NCBI RefSeq assembly: GCF_963422355.1
Contig: NC_085089.1
Location: forward strand, 8,903,814-8,967,813
Length of the DNA stretch: 64,000 nt
Origin: Corticium candelabrum
Lineage: Eukaryota > Porifera > Homoscleromorpha > Homosclerophorida > Plakinidae
Direction of reading: 5' to 3'
Position numbers and translations under genes: made by a program. Under the pieces are notes generated by a model. It did not search any database. It saw only the letters and a program-made list of their open reading frames with translations, and was not told the DNA's origin. This document shows, piece after piece, positions 46,386-58,878 of the stretch; position 1 is the stretch's first letter, and each line of letters starts with the position of its first letter.

Positions 46386-47289
46386 AAATTGTGTATTCGT
46401 TGTTGTGGGAGTGACTAATTAGGCGATCTTACGGTGAAGGTAAAGGGTGGGGTCGGTGCGGGCTCTCGGCGATTTTAGGTTTAGGGTTACGACGGGTTAG
46501 GCTATGTATTCGTTGTTGTGGGAGTGACTAATTAGGCGATCTTACGGTGAAGGTAAAGGGTGGGGTCGGTGCGGGCTCTCGGCGATTTTAGGTTTAGGGT
46601 TACGACGGGTTAGGCTATGTATTCGTTGTTGTGGGAGTGAATAATTAGGCGATCTTACGGTGAAGGTAAAGGGTGGGGTCGGTGCGGGTTCTCGGCGATT
46701 TTAGGTTTAGGGTTACGACGGGTTAGGCTATGTGTTCGTTGTTGTGGGAGTGACTAATTAGGCGATCTTACGGTGAAGGTAAAGGGTGGGGTCGGTGCGG
46801 GCTCTCGGCGATTTTAGGTTTAGGGTTACGACGGGTTAGGCTATGTATTCGTTGTTGTGGGAGTGACTAATTAGGCGATCTTACGGTGAAGGTAAAGGGT
46901 GGGGTCGGTGCGGGCTCTCGGCGATTTTAGGTTTAGGGTTACGACGGGTTAGGCTATGTATTCGTTGTTGTGGGAGTGACTAATTAGGCGATCTTACGGT
47001 AAAGGTAAAGGGTGGGGTCGGTGCGGGCTCTCGGCGATTTTAGTTTTAGGGTTACGACGGGTTAGGCTATGTATTCGTTGTTGTGGGAATGACTAATTAG
47101 GCGATCTTACGGTGAAGGTAAAGGGTGGGATAGAATCGTGTATTAGTGCGGGTTCTCGGCGATCTTATGGTCAGGGTTAGGGAGGGTTAGGCTATGTATT
47201 CGTTGGGGTGGGAGTGGCTACTCGGCGATCTTAAGGTCGGGGTTGGGGGGGGGGGGGTTTAGGCTATGTATTCGTTGGGGTGGGGAGAG
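46386..47289 (+). repeat. 113-bp tandem repeats, duplicate block
   Basis: The same copies, in the same order, as 43830-44744. The G-run is about 4 shorter. Confidence 0.95.
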
Positions 47290-50200
47290 TTATTTATCGA
47301 CTGTAAGAGTCGGTGTCCCGTCTGTCTGGCTGTTCAATCGGTCTATCGTCTGACTGTCGGGTGGGAGAGTTATTTATCGACTGTAAGAGTCGGTGTCCCG
47401 TCTGTCTCGCTATTCGGTCGGTCTATCGTCTGACCATCGGGTGGGAGAGTTATCTATCGACTGTAAGAGTCGGTGTACCGTCTGTCTGGCTATTCATTCG
47501 GTCTATCGTCTGACTATCGGGTGGGAGAGTTATTTATCGACTGTAAGAGTCGGTGTCCCGTCTGTCTGGCTGTTCAATCGGTCTATCGTCTGACTGTCGG
47601 GTGGGCGAGTTATTTATCGACTGTAAGAGTCGGTGTCCCGTCTGTCATACTATTCAGTCGGTGTATCGTCTGACTATCGGGTGGGAGAGTTATTTATCGA
47701 CTGTAAGAGTCGGTGTCCCGTCTGTCTGGCTGTTCGTTCGGTCTATCGTCTAACTGTCGGGTGGGAGAGTTATTTATCGACTGTAGGAGTCGGTGTCCCG
47801 TCTGTCTCGCTATTCGGTCGGTCTATCGTCTGACTTATCGGGTTGGAGAATTATTTATCGACTGTAAGAGTCGGTGTCCCGTCTGTCTGGCTGTTCATTC
47901 GGTCTGTCGTCTGACTGTCGGGTGGGAGAGTTATTTATCGACTGTAAGAGTCGGTGTCCCGTCTGTCTCGCTATTCAGTCGGTCTATCGTCTGACCATCG
48001 GGTGGGAGAATTATTTATCGACTGTAAGAGTCGGTGTCCCGTCTGTCAAACTATTCAGTCGGTCTATCGTCTGGCTATCGGGTTGGAGAATTATTTATCG
48101 ACTGTAAGAGTCGGTGTCCCGTCTGTCAAAGTGTTGATTCGGTCTTTCGTCTGACTATCGGGTGGGAGAATTATTTATCGACTGTAAGAGTCGGTGTCCC
48201 GTCTGTCATACTATTCTGTCGGTGTATCGTCTGACTATCGGGTTGGAGAACTATTTGTCGACTGTAAGAGTCGGTGTCCCGTCTGTCAAACTATTCAGTC
48301 GGTCTATCGTCTGGCTATCGGGTTGGAGAATTATTTATCGACTGTAAGAGTCGGTGTCCCGTCTGTCTGGCTGTTCATTCGGTGTATCGTCTGACTGTCG
48401 GGTGGGAGAGTTATTTATCGACTGTGAGAGTCGGTGTCCCGTCTGTCTCGCTATTCAGTCGGTCTATCGTCTGACTATCGGGTGGGAGAGTTATTTATCG
48501 ACTGTAAGAGTCGGTGTTCCGTCTGTCTGGCTGTTCGTTCGGTCTATCGTCTAACTGTCGGGTGGGAGAGTTATTTATCGACTGTAGGAGTCGGTGTCCC
48601 GTCTGTCTCGCTGTTCGGTCGGTCTATCGTCTGACTTATCGGGTTGGAGAATTATTTATCGACTGTAAGAGTCGGTGTCCCGTCTGTCTGGCTGTTCAAT
48701 CGGTGTATCTTCTGGCTACCGGGTGGGAGAGTTATTTATCGACTGTAAGAGTCGGTGTCCCGTCTGTCTGGCTGTTCGTTCGGTCTATCGTCTGACTGTC
48801 GGGTTGGAGGATTATTTATCGACTGTAAGAGTCGGTGTCCCGTCTGTCAAAACTATTCAGTCGGTCTATCGTCTGACTATCGGATGGGAGAGTTATTTAT
48901 CGACTGTAAGAGTCGGTGTCCAGTCTGTCTCGCTTATTCAGTCGGTCTATCGTCTGACTATCGGGTGGGAGAATTATTTATCGACTGTAAGAGTCGGTGT
49001 CCCGTCTGTCTGGCTATTCAGTCGGTCTATCGTCTGACTATCGGGTGGGAGAGTTATTTATCGACTGTAAGAGTCGGTGTCCCGTCTGTCTGGCTATTGA
49101 GTCGGTCTATCGTCTGACTGTCGGGTGGGAGAATTATTTATCGGCTGTAAGAGTCGGTGTCCCGTCTGTCTGGCTGTTCGTTCGGTCTATCGTCTGACTG
49201 TCGGGTGGGCGAGTTATTTATCGACTGTAAGAGTCGGTGTCCCGTCTGTCATACTATTCAGTCGGTGTATCGTCTGACTATCGGGTTGGAGAATTATTTA
49301 TCGACTGTAAGAGTCGGTGTCCCGTCTGTCTGGCTGTTCGTTCGGTCTATCGTCTGACTGTCGGGTGGGAGAGTTATTTATCGACTGTAAGAGTCGGTGT
49401 CCCGTCTGTCTCGCTATTCAGTCGGTCTATCGTCTGACCATCGGGTGGGAGAATTATTTATCGACTGTAAGAGTCGGTGTCCCGTCTGTCAAACTATTCA
49501 GTCGGTCTATTGTCTGACCGTCGGGTGGGAGAGTTATTTATCGACTGTGAGAGTCGGTGTCCCGTCTGTCTCGCTATTCAGTCGGTCTATCGTCTGACTA
49601 TCGGGTGGGAGAGTTATTTATCGACTGTAAGAGTCGGTGTCCCGTCTGTCATACTATTCAGTCGGTGTATCGTCTGGCTATCGGGTTGGAGAATTATTTG
49701 TCGACTGTAAGAGTCGGTGTCCCGTCTGTCTCGCTATTCAGTCGGTCTATCGTCTGACTATCGGGTTGGAGAATTATTTATCGACTGTAAGAGTCGGTGT
49801 CCCGTCTGTCTGGCTGTGCAGTCGGTCTATCGTCTGACCGTCGGGTGGGAGAGTTATTTATCGACTGTAAGAGTCGGTGTCCCGTCTGTCTCGCTATTCA
49901 GTCGGTCTATCGTCTGACCATCGGGTTGGAGAATTATTTATCGACTGTAAGAGTCGGTGTCCCGTCTGTCTGGCTGTGCAGTCGGTCTATCGTCTGACCG
50001 TCGGGTGGGAGAGTTATTTATCGACTGTAAGAGTCGGTGTCCCGTCTGTCTCGCTATTCAGTCGGTCTATCGTCTGACCATCGGGTTGGAGAATTATTTA
50101 TCGACTGTAAGAGTCGGTGTCCCGTCTGTCAAACTATTCAGTCGGTCTATCGTCTGGCTATCGGGTTGGAGAATTATTTATCGACTGTAAGAGTCGGTGT

Positions 50201-50929
50201 CCCGTCTGTCTGGTTGTGCAGTCGGTCTATCGTCTGACCGTCGGGTGGGAGAGTTATTTATCGACTGTAAGAGTCGGTGTACCGTCTGTCTCGCTATTCA
50301 GTCGGTCTATCGTCTGACTATCGGGTTGGAGAATTATTTATCGACTGTAAGAGTCGGTGTCCCGTCTGTCTGGCTGTTCAATCGGTGTATCGTCTGGCTA
50401 CCGGGTGGGAGAGTTATTTATCGACTGTAAGAGTCGGTGTCCCGTCTGTCTGGCTGTTCGTTCGGTCTATCGTCTGACTGTCGGGTTGGAGAATTATTTA
50501 TCGACTGTAAGAGTCGGTGTCCCGTCTGTCAAAACTATTCAGTCGGTCTATCGTCTGACTATCGGGTGGGAGAATTATTTATCGACTGTAAGAGTCGGTG
50601 TCCCGTCTGTCTGGCTATTCAGTCGGTCTATCGTCTGACTATCGGGTGGGAGAGTTATTTATCGACTGTAAGAGTCGGTGTCCCGTCTGTCTGGCTATTG
50701 AGTCGGTCTATCGTCTGACTGTCGGGTGGGAGAATTATTTATCGGCTGTAAGAGTCGGTGTCCCGTCTGTCTGGCTGTTCGTTCGGTCTATCGTCTGACT
50801 ATCGGGTGGGAGAGTTATTTGTCGACTGTAAGAGTCGGTGTCCCGTCTGTCAGACTATTCAGTCGGTGTATCGTCTGACTCTCTTGTAGGGAGAATTATT
50901 TATCGACTGTACGAGTCGGTGTCCTGGCT
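47290..50929 (+). repeat. 80-bp satellite, array 4 (about 45 copies)
   Basis: The most homogeneous array. Segments of several units are themselves repeated (for example 48675-49197 resembles 50357-50798), showing local unequal exchange. Confidence 0.97.
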
Positions 50930-51760
50930 GTCCGATTATTAGCGTACCGATGGCCTACTTTCTTGTTGCGTGAGTTCCTACATGTTTGCTATGGGTCGTG
51001 CGTTAGTGTTGTCATGGCAATATTTATTCGTGTGCGTATACATGCATGCGGATGTACGGTGTATGTTAGTAAGGCGTGGTGTTTGCTCGTGTGCGTTACA
51101 TGCGCATGCGCCGTGTCTGTCTGTGTGCGTGTGGTGTGGGAGCTCACCTCGTGTTTGAGTGGTGTCGGTGTGTCCTTCGTGTTACCGGTGGTGTCGGCGG
51201 CGGTGGTGCCGTCGTGACGATGGTGGTGTGATCGTGGTGTTCCGATTCGGTGTGTCGGTGGATCGTGTCGGGGTGTCGAGTCGTGTCGATGTCGGTCGTC
51301 CGGTCGTTAGGTGGTGATCGTCCATCCGTGTCCGGTGTATCGATCCCTTTCTGTCCGTGTGTGTGGTGGTGTGGTGGTGTGGTATTGACTCTTTTTTGAG
51401 TACGTGTTTACGTGTGTCTTTTTTAGGGCTCTGGGGCATCGCCGAGCCACTGTCGGTATTCGTACCGTACGAGCGGAGTGTGGTGTCGATCTCGGTCGCG
51501 AGACGTGTCTCCAGCGTGGGAGGAGAAGTTGTCGGAGAAGTCTGTTAGTCCGTTTGACTCTCGGACGTCAAGTTTCATATCTGTATCGAGTCGGTGTCGT
51601 ACATTGCGTGTACGTGTACGTTTATACAGCGGCGAGGAAATAGAGAGAGAGAGAGTGTGCGTTAGGCTCTCGTACAAGACTCAGGTGCGTGTGTGTACAC
51701 GTCTCCCTGCGCATGCTTTCTATTCTCGTCGGGTTTAGTGAGTCTATTCTGTCTTCGGCC
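50930..51760 (+). repeat. Junction module J copy 2, ending in telomeric repeats
   Basis: Homologous along its length to 33200-34016, with small substitutions. It ends with the same ..gtctattctgtcttcggcc, after which TTAGGG repeats start at 51761. Confidence 0.9.
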
Positions 51761-52030
51761 TTAGGGTTAGGGTTAGGGTTAGGGTTAGGGTTAGGGTTAG
51801 GGTTAGGGTTAGGGTTAGGGTTAGGGTTAGGGTTAGGGTTAGGGTTAGGGTTAGGGTTAGGGTTAGGGTTAGGGTTAGGGTTAGGGTTAGGGTTAGGGTT
51901 AGGGTTAGGGTTAGGGTTAGGGTTAGGGTTAGGGTTAGGGTTAGGGTTAGGGTTAGGGTTAGGGTTAGGGTTAGGGTTAGGGTTAGGGTTAGGGTTAGGG
52001 TTAGGGTTAGGGTTAGGGTTAGGGTTAGGG
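51761..52030 (+). repeat. Interstitial telomeric array (TTAGGG)45
   Basis: 270 bp of uninterrupted TTAGGG with no variants, G-rich strand on +. It abuts the first copy of the 3.43-kb macrosatellite. Confidence 0.98.
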
Positions 52031-52539
52031 TTAAGGGTTAGGGTTCTGGGTTAGGGCGCCCAGCCCTCCAGAACACCTTTTCACGTTCCAGAACCTTCAG
52101 GGCAATGCCTGGTCCGGTAAACGTGCGGGGCTCCATTCCTATCTTGTGGGGTGCTCCCTTGGGTGTACAGCTTGTCGTTGACTGTCAAACGTTGCTTTCC
52201 GGTCGGCACAGTGCTCAACCTAGCTCTCCCATGTGTGTCTGTGTGATGAATGCTTTAAAGTTGGCTGTGCTCAACTTAGCATAATTGTGTGTACTCTGAA
52301 CTCGTTGTTCTGATATCGAATTGGGCTATGAGTTTAGTCTGACCAATAACGATAAACGTATAGGTGATAGAAGGGAGAGAGAAGTTATGTATGCAAGCAA
52401 TTAGTTTATTAAATAGTTTATTAAGTAAATTATTAATGCATTACTAATTTATGTAGTAATTAAATAATAAATTTATTAGCTAGGTTGAGGGTCAAGCACA
52501 TTGTTGAAATGTGCACATGTGTGAGCTTGCGTGTAACGT

Positions 52540-52585
<46 letters not shown>

Positions 52586-52600
52586 GTGTGTGTGTGTGTT

Positions 52601-52646
<46 letters not shown>

Positions 52647-53848
52647 GGGGGGGGTTGGGGGGGTGGGTGTGTGCGCGTGTGCATTTGAATGTATGTTGTA
52701 GAGTTTGAATGTTGAGGTATGTGGGTATTTACCTCGGTGGGAGAAGTTGGGTTGCTGATGTTCTATATTGTGAGACGATCCTGGAATAGCTTGAGGTGTG
52801 TTGAGGTCTTGTAGTGTTTGTTTGGTCATAGTAGCATTTCTTCAATATGTCATGTGTCTTGTTATGAGTTGATCCTTAGCTTGAATTGTATATCAATATA
52901 GTTGGCACTCCTTGTTCAATGTATTTTCACGTGAAACTTGTTTTGGCATATGTGTGAACGTATGTCAAATTATGTGTGTAGGTCGTTCTGTGTCATTTAA
53001 TATGATCAATGGTTGGAGTAATTCAAGATATTTATTTGCTGATCCCCATTCACGGAGAACGCAGTTTGAAGCAGGATACGTTGAGATGGTATTTCCAGTG
53101 TGGAAATTGAAGACTGTTTATTGTTCTGTACTCGTTTTCTTCGACATACGTAGTTGGGTCTGGTCTGCTGTACCAGTAGTTTGGTCGTAGTTGTGTCTAG
53201 AGTGCTTGTCTGTTTGAATGTAGTTGTTATGGGAGCGATTCAAGACAATATCGATTTGGTGTTGAGGGAGATGTGAGTTTTGAGGTGTGATCACTCGTCA
53301 AAGCGTAGGAAACGATATCCAGTGTTGGGTATCGTTGTAGCGTGCACACAATTAAACGAACGCGGTACGACCTATTGGCGTACGCGTTTCGGTTTGGTTA
53401 ACCTTCCTCAGCGCCAGGCACGTACCGATGAGAATGTAAAACCTTGTGGCACGCAAGAGAGTGTCTCGTCGACGCCGTTTCAGTTGAGAGAAGTCGTGAC
53501 GACTTGACTGGAAGCTTCGACAGGCTTGAGAACAATGAGAGCAATGATTCTTCTCGGTCTAGCAGCTGTTGACGCGTTATCTTGTCTGTTTCATGACTTG
53601 TGGCGGTGGTGTACCGAGGCATGTGTTTATATCCGGGGAATATTTGTCATGTGATCTCGTTTTGTATCGAATATTCTCGTTAGACGGCTTCAGAAGAAAC
53701 GGACAGCGGTATGATGGCCAGGAAAGGCTGTTCTTAGTGATGCAGGCGAAGAGCACGAATGGTGATAAACTCCCACCGAAGTGACGACGATCCAGATCGG
53801 TAAATCGTCGTGTATGTCTAGGCATGTATACGTGTGGCATGTAGGTTT

Positions 53849-53939
<91 letters not shown>

Positions 53940-55453
53940 TAGTTTAGGGATAGGTTAGGGTCTGGTCATGCATCTGTAACTAATTTTTAATTAGTTTTTA
54001 ATTATTACTTAATTAAGGAGATTATTGATTCATTGGTTTTTCTTCCTTAGTAAATTATTGAATAAAAATTAGAGTTAGTGTTTAGGTTAGAGGTAAGGTA
54101 AGGGGTTGGAGATAGGGTTAATTTTATGTATTAGATTAATTAATAATTAATTTATTTATTATTATTTTTGGTTAAAGATTAGGGTTAGGGTTAAGTTTAG
54201 AGTTAAGGTTAAGGTTAGTGTTAGGGTTAAGGTTATGTATTAAATTAGTTAATTAATTTATTGATTAGATAAATTTTTTTCGTTATCATTGGGTTAGGGC
54301 CAGTACTAAATATTGGAGTTAATTAGTGTTAGAAGTCGGGGTTAGTGCCAGGGTTAGGGCCAGGGTTAGGGTTATGTATTAAATTAATTAATTAATGTAT
54401 TGATTAAGTAGATTTTTAGCATTATTATTGGGTTGAGGTTAGAACTAAGTGTTAGAATTAAGTTGGTGTTATAAGTTAGGGTTAGGGTTAGGGTTAGGGT
54501 TAGGGTTAGGGTTATATATTAAATTAATTAATTAATTTATTGATTAAGTAGATTTTTAGCATTATTATTGGGTTGAGGTTAGAACTAAGTGTTAGAATTA
54601 AGTTGGTGTTATAAGTTAGGGTTAGGGTTAGGGTTAGGGTTAGGGTTAGGGTTATATATTAAATTAATTAATTAATTTATTGATTAAATAAATTTTTAAC
54701 ATTATTATTGGGTTGAGTTTAGAACTAAATGTTAGGGTTAAGTTAGGGTTAGGGGTTAGGGTTAGGGTTAGTTTTAGGGTTAAGGGTTAAGGTTATGTAT
54801 AAAATTAATTAATTTGTGTATTGATTAAATAAAATTTTTTTTAACATTATTATTGGGTTTGGGTTAGAACTAAGAGTTATATTTAAGTGTTGAGTTAAGT
54901 AATTAGATGATGTATGAAGTAGATTAGTTGGGTTAGTGTTATGATCAGGATTCATGTCAGAGTTAAGATTTGGGTCAAGAAAGAGAGAGGATGTAGAGAA
55001 GAGAAGGGGAAGGAAGGGAGATAGAGAGAGTATAAGGGATGGGGAGAGACAGAGAGAGTGAGATAGAGTGCGGGGAAGAGGGAGGGGATGTGGGGAGGGC
55101 TTTTTGGGAAAAGAATGGGGGAATGAGTGTGGGTCACGTCTGTAAGTGTTGATGGTGTGTGCATAAGAGTTGCTGTTGACACGAGTCGTCATGACTTGGT
55201 TAATCATTAGAATTTCAATATGTTTTGCACATTATTGCTGTAACTTAATGTGAGCACTGGTCTGTGCTATTGTTGATTGTTGTTGATTGTGGGTACGAGT
55301 TCGTATAATATATTTGTGTTAGTACACTTGGTACATAAGTGTGTCGAACTTCCACGAGTTACAGACAACACTAGGCATCGACTCCCGTAGGAGGATGCTC
55401 CATGACAGCGTATGTTTCACCCTTGGTCGCGGGAATCTGGAGCCAAAGCAGGT
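52031..55453 (+). repeat. 3.43-kb macrosatellite, copy 1
   Basis: It starts ttaagggttagggttctggg. Internal parts: a G/C-rich 100 bp (ggcgcccagccctccagaac), (TG)n plus a G-run near 52540-52655, a unique ~1.1-kb segment with two conserved 92- and 75-codon frames (52912-53190, 53280-53507) of no known family, a second (TG)n at 53855-53938, 138-bp sub-repeats with embedded TTAGGG at 54240-54840, and an A/G-rich stretch near 54975-55100. Confidence 0.95.
54470..54660 (+). repeat. 138-bp sub-repeats with embedded (TTAGGG)6
   Basis: Two perfect six-copy TTAGGG runs (about 54477-54515 and 54615-54653), each followed by ttaaattaattaattaattt. The same pattern recurs in every 3.43-kb unit. Confidence 0.9.
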
Positions 55454-55962
55454 TTAAGGGTTAGGGTTCTGGGTTAGGGCGCCCAGCCCTCCAGAACACC
55501 TTTTCACGTTCCAGAACCTTCAGGGCAATGCCTGGTCCGGTAAACGTGCGGGGCTCCATTCCTATCTTGTGGGGTGCTCCCTTGGGTGTACAGCTTGTCG
55601 TTGACTGTCAAACGTTGCTTTCCGGTCGGCACAGTGCTCAACCTAGCTCTCCCATGTGTGTCTGTGTGATGAATGCTTTAAAGTTGGCTGTGCTCAACTT
55701 AGCATAATTGTGTGTACTCTGAACTCGTTGTTCTGATATCGAATTGGGCTATGAGTTTAGTCTGACCAATAACGATAAACGTATAGGTGATAGAAGGGAG
55801 AGAGAAGTTATGTATGCAAGCAATTAGTTTATTAAATAGTTTATTAAGTAAATTATTAATGCATTACTAATTTATGTAGTAATTAAATAATAAATTTATT
55901 AGCTAGGTTGAGGGTCAAGCACATTGTTGAAATGTGCACATGTGTGAGCTTGCGTGTAACGT

Positions 55963-56008
<46 letters not shown>

Positions 56009-56023
56009 GTGTGTGTGTGTGTT

Positions 56024-56077
<54 letters not shown>

Positions 56078-57284
56078 GGGTTGGGGGGGTGGGTGTGTGC
56101 GCGCGTGCATTTGAATGTATGTTGTAGAGTTTGAATGTTGAGGTATGTGGGTATTTACCTCGGTGGGAGAAGTTGGGTTGCTGATGTTCTATATTGTGAG
56201 ACGATCCTGGAATAGCTTGAGGTGTGTTGAGGTCTTGTAGTGTTTGTTTGGTCATAGTAGCATTTCTTCAATATGTCATGTGTCTTGTTATGAGTTGATC
56301 CTTAGCTTGAATTGTATATCAATATAGTTGGCACTCCTTGTTCAATGTATTTTCACGTGAAACTTGTTTTGGCATATGTGTGAACGTATGTCAAATTATG
56401 TGTGTAGGTCGTTCTGTGTCATTTAATATGATCAATGGTTGGAGTAATTCAAGATATTTATTTGCTGATCCCCATTCACGGAGAACGCAGTTTGAAGCAG
56501 GATACGTTGAGATGGTATTTCCAGTGTGGAAATTGAAGACTGTTTATTGTTCTGTACTCGTTTTCTTCGACATACGTAGTTGGGTCTGGTCTGCTGTACC
56601 AGTAGTTTGGTCGTAGTTGTGTCTAGAGTGCTTGTCTGTTTGAATGTAGTTGTTATGGGAGCGATTCAAGACAATATCGATTTGGTGTTGAGGGAGATGT
56701 GAGTTTTGAGGTGTGATCACTCGTCAAAGCGTAGGAAACGATATCCAGTGTTGGGTATCGTTGTAGCGTGCACACAATTAAACGAACGCGGTACGACCTA
56801 TTGGCGTACGCGTTTCGGTTTGGTTAACCTTCCTCAGCGCCAGGCACGTACCGATGAGAATGTAAAACCTTGTGGCACGCAAGAGAGTGTCTCGTCGACG
56901 CCGTTTCAGTTGAGAGAAGTCGTGACGACTTGACTGGAAGCTTCGACAGGCTTGAGAACAATGAGAGCAATGATTCTTCTCGGTCTAGCAGCTGTTGACG
57001 CGTTATCTTGTCTGTTTCATGACTTGTGGCGGTGGTGTACCGAGGCATGTGTTTATATCCGGGGAATATTTGTCATGTGATCTCGTTTTGTATCGAATAT
57101 TCTCGTTAGACGGCTTCAGAAGAAACGGACAGCGGTATGATGGCCAGGAAAGGCTGTTCTTAGTGATGCAGGCGAAGAGCACGAATGGTGATAAACTCCC
57201 ACCGAAGTGACGACGATCCAGATCGGTAAATCGTCGTGTATGTCTAGGCATGTATACGTGTGGCATGTAGGTTTTGTGTGTGTG

Positions 57285-57364
<80 letters not shown>

Positions 57365-58878
57365 TAGTTTAGGGATAGGTTAGGGTCTGGTCATGCATCT
57401 GTAACTAATTTTTAATTAGTTTTTAATTATTACTTAATTAAGGAGATTATTGATTCATTGGTTTTTCTTCCTTAGTAAATTATTGAATAAAAATTAGAGT
57501 TAGTGTTTAGGTTAGAGGTAAGGTAAGGGGTTGGAGATAGGGTTAATTTTATGTATTAGATTAATTAATAATTAATTTATTTATTATTATTTTTGGTTAA
57601 AGATTAGGGTTAGGGTTAAGTTTAGAGTTAAGGTTAAGGTTAGTGTTAGGGTTAAGGTTATGTATTAAATTAGTTAATTAATTTATTGATTAGATAAATT
57701 TTTTTCGTTATCATTGGGTTAGGGCCAGTACTAAATATTGGAGTTAATTAGTGTTAGAAGTCGGGGTTAGTGCCAGGGTTAGGGCCAGGGTTAGGGTTAT
57801 GTATTAAATTAATTAATTAATGTATTGATTAAGTAGATTTTTAGCATTATTATTGGGTTGAGGTTAGAACTAAGTGTTAGAATTAAGTTGGTGTTATAAG
57901 TTAGGGTTAGGGTTAGGGTTAGGGTTAGGGTTAGGGTTATATATTAAATTAATTAATTAATTTATTGATTAAGTAGATTTTTAGCATTATTATTGGGTTG
58001 AGGTTAGAACTAAGTGTTAGAATTAAGTTGGTGTTATAAGTTAGGGTTAGGGTTAGGGTTAGGGTTAGGGTTAGGGTTATATATTAAATTAATTAATTAA
58101 TTTATTGATTAAATAAATTTTTAGCATTATTATTGGGTTGAGTTTAGAACTAAATGTTAGGGTTAAGTTAGGGTTAGGGGTTAGGGTTAGGGTTAGTTTT
58201 AGGGTTAAGGGTTAAGGTTATGTATAAAATTAATTAATTTGTGTATTGATTAAATAAAATTTTTTTTAACATTATTATTGGGTTTGGGTTAGAACTAAGA
58301 GTTATATTTAAGTGTTGAGTTAAGTAATTAGATGATGTATGAAGTAGATTAGTTGGGTTAGTGTTATGATCAGGATTCATGTCAGAGTTAAGATTTGGGT
58401 CAAGAAAGAGAGAGGATGTAGAGAAGAGAAGGGGAAGGAAGGGAGATAGAGAGAGTATAAGGGATGGGGAGAGACAGAGAGAGTGAGATAGAGTGCGGGG
58501 AAGAGGGAGGGGATGTGGGGAGGGCTTTTTGGGAAAAGAATGGGGGAATGAGTGTGGGTCACGTCTGTAAGTGTTGATGGTGTGTGCATAAGAGTTGCTG
58601 TTGACACGAGTCGTCATGACTTGGTTAATCATTAGAATTTCAATATGTTTTGCACATTATTGCTGTAACTTAATGTGAGCACTGGTCTGTGCTATTGTTG
58701 ATTGTTGTTGATTGTGGGTACGAGTTCGTATAATATATTTGTGTTAGTACACTTGGTACATAAGTGTGTCGAACTTCCACGAGTTACAGACAACACTAGG
58801 CATCGACTCCCGTAGGAGGATGCTCCATGACAGCGTATGTTTCACCCTTGGTCGCGGGAATCTGGAGCCAAAGCAGGT
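55454..58878 (+). repeat. 3.43-kb macrosatellite, copy 2
   Basis: Near-identical to copy 1. Length differences come mainly from the (TG)n and G runs. Confidence 0.95.

Larger units (their letters stand above)
42388..47495 (+). repeat. 2.56-kb tandem duplication of satellite plus module M
   Basis: 42388-44943 and 44944-47495 are almost identical at an offset of 2,556 bp, falling to 2,552 after a G-run that is longer in the first copy. Each copy covers the end of an 80-bp array, module M, the 113-bp repeats and the start of the next array. Confidence 0.85.

Noticed and set aside
39775..50929. 80-bp repeats with variable segments, superficially like a CRISPR array
   Set aside because: The variable part is 4-9 bp of a few recurring types, there are no unique spacers or cas genes, and the context is a eukaryotic subtelomere.
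39770..50930. A ladder of 66-, 77- and 93-codon frames with MSRLS-type starts
   Set aside because: They recur every 80 bp because the satellite lacks stops in some frames; 80 is not a multiple of 3, so no protein repeat can be conserved.
51689..52054. 121-codon Gly/Leu repeat frame
   Set aside because: Translation of TTAGGG repeats.
52912..53507. 92- and 75-codon frames in each 3.43-kb unit as genes
   Set aside because: Near-identity of the units explains their conservation; no start context, family or splice pattern supports them, so they are noted only within the repeat.
55330..55460. Possible structured RNA (stem-like acttccacgag... cgactcccgtagg) near the unit boundary
   Set aside because: No match to tRNA, 5S or snRNA box elements could be found by eye.
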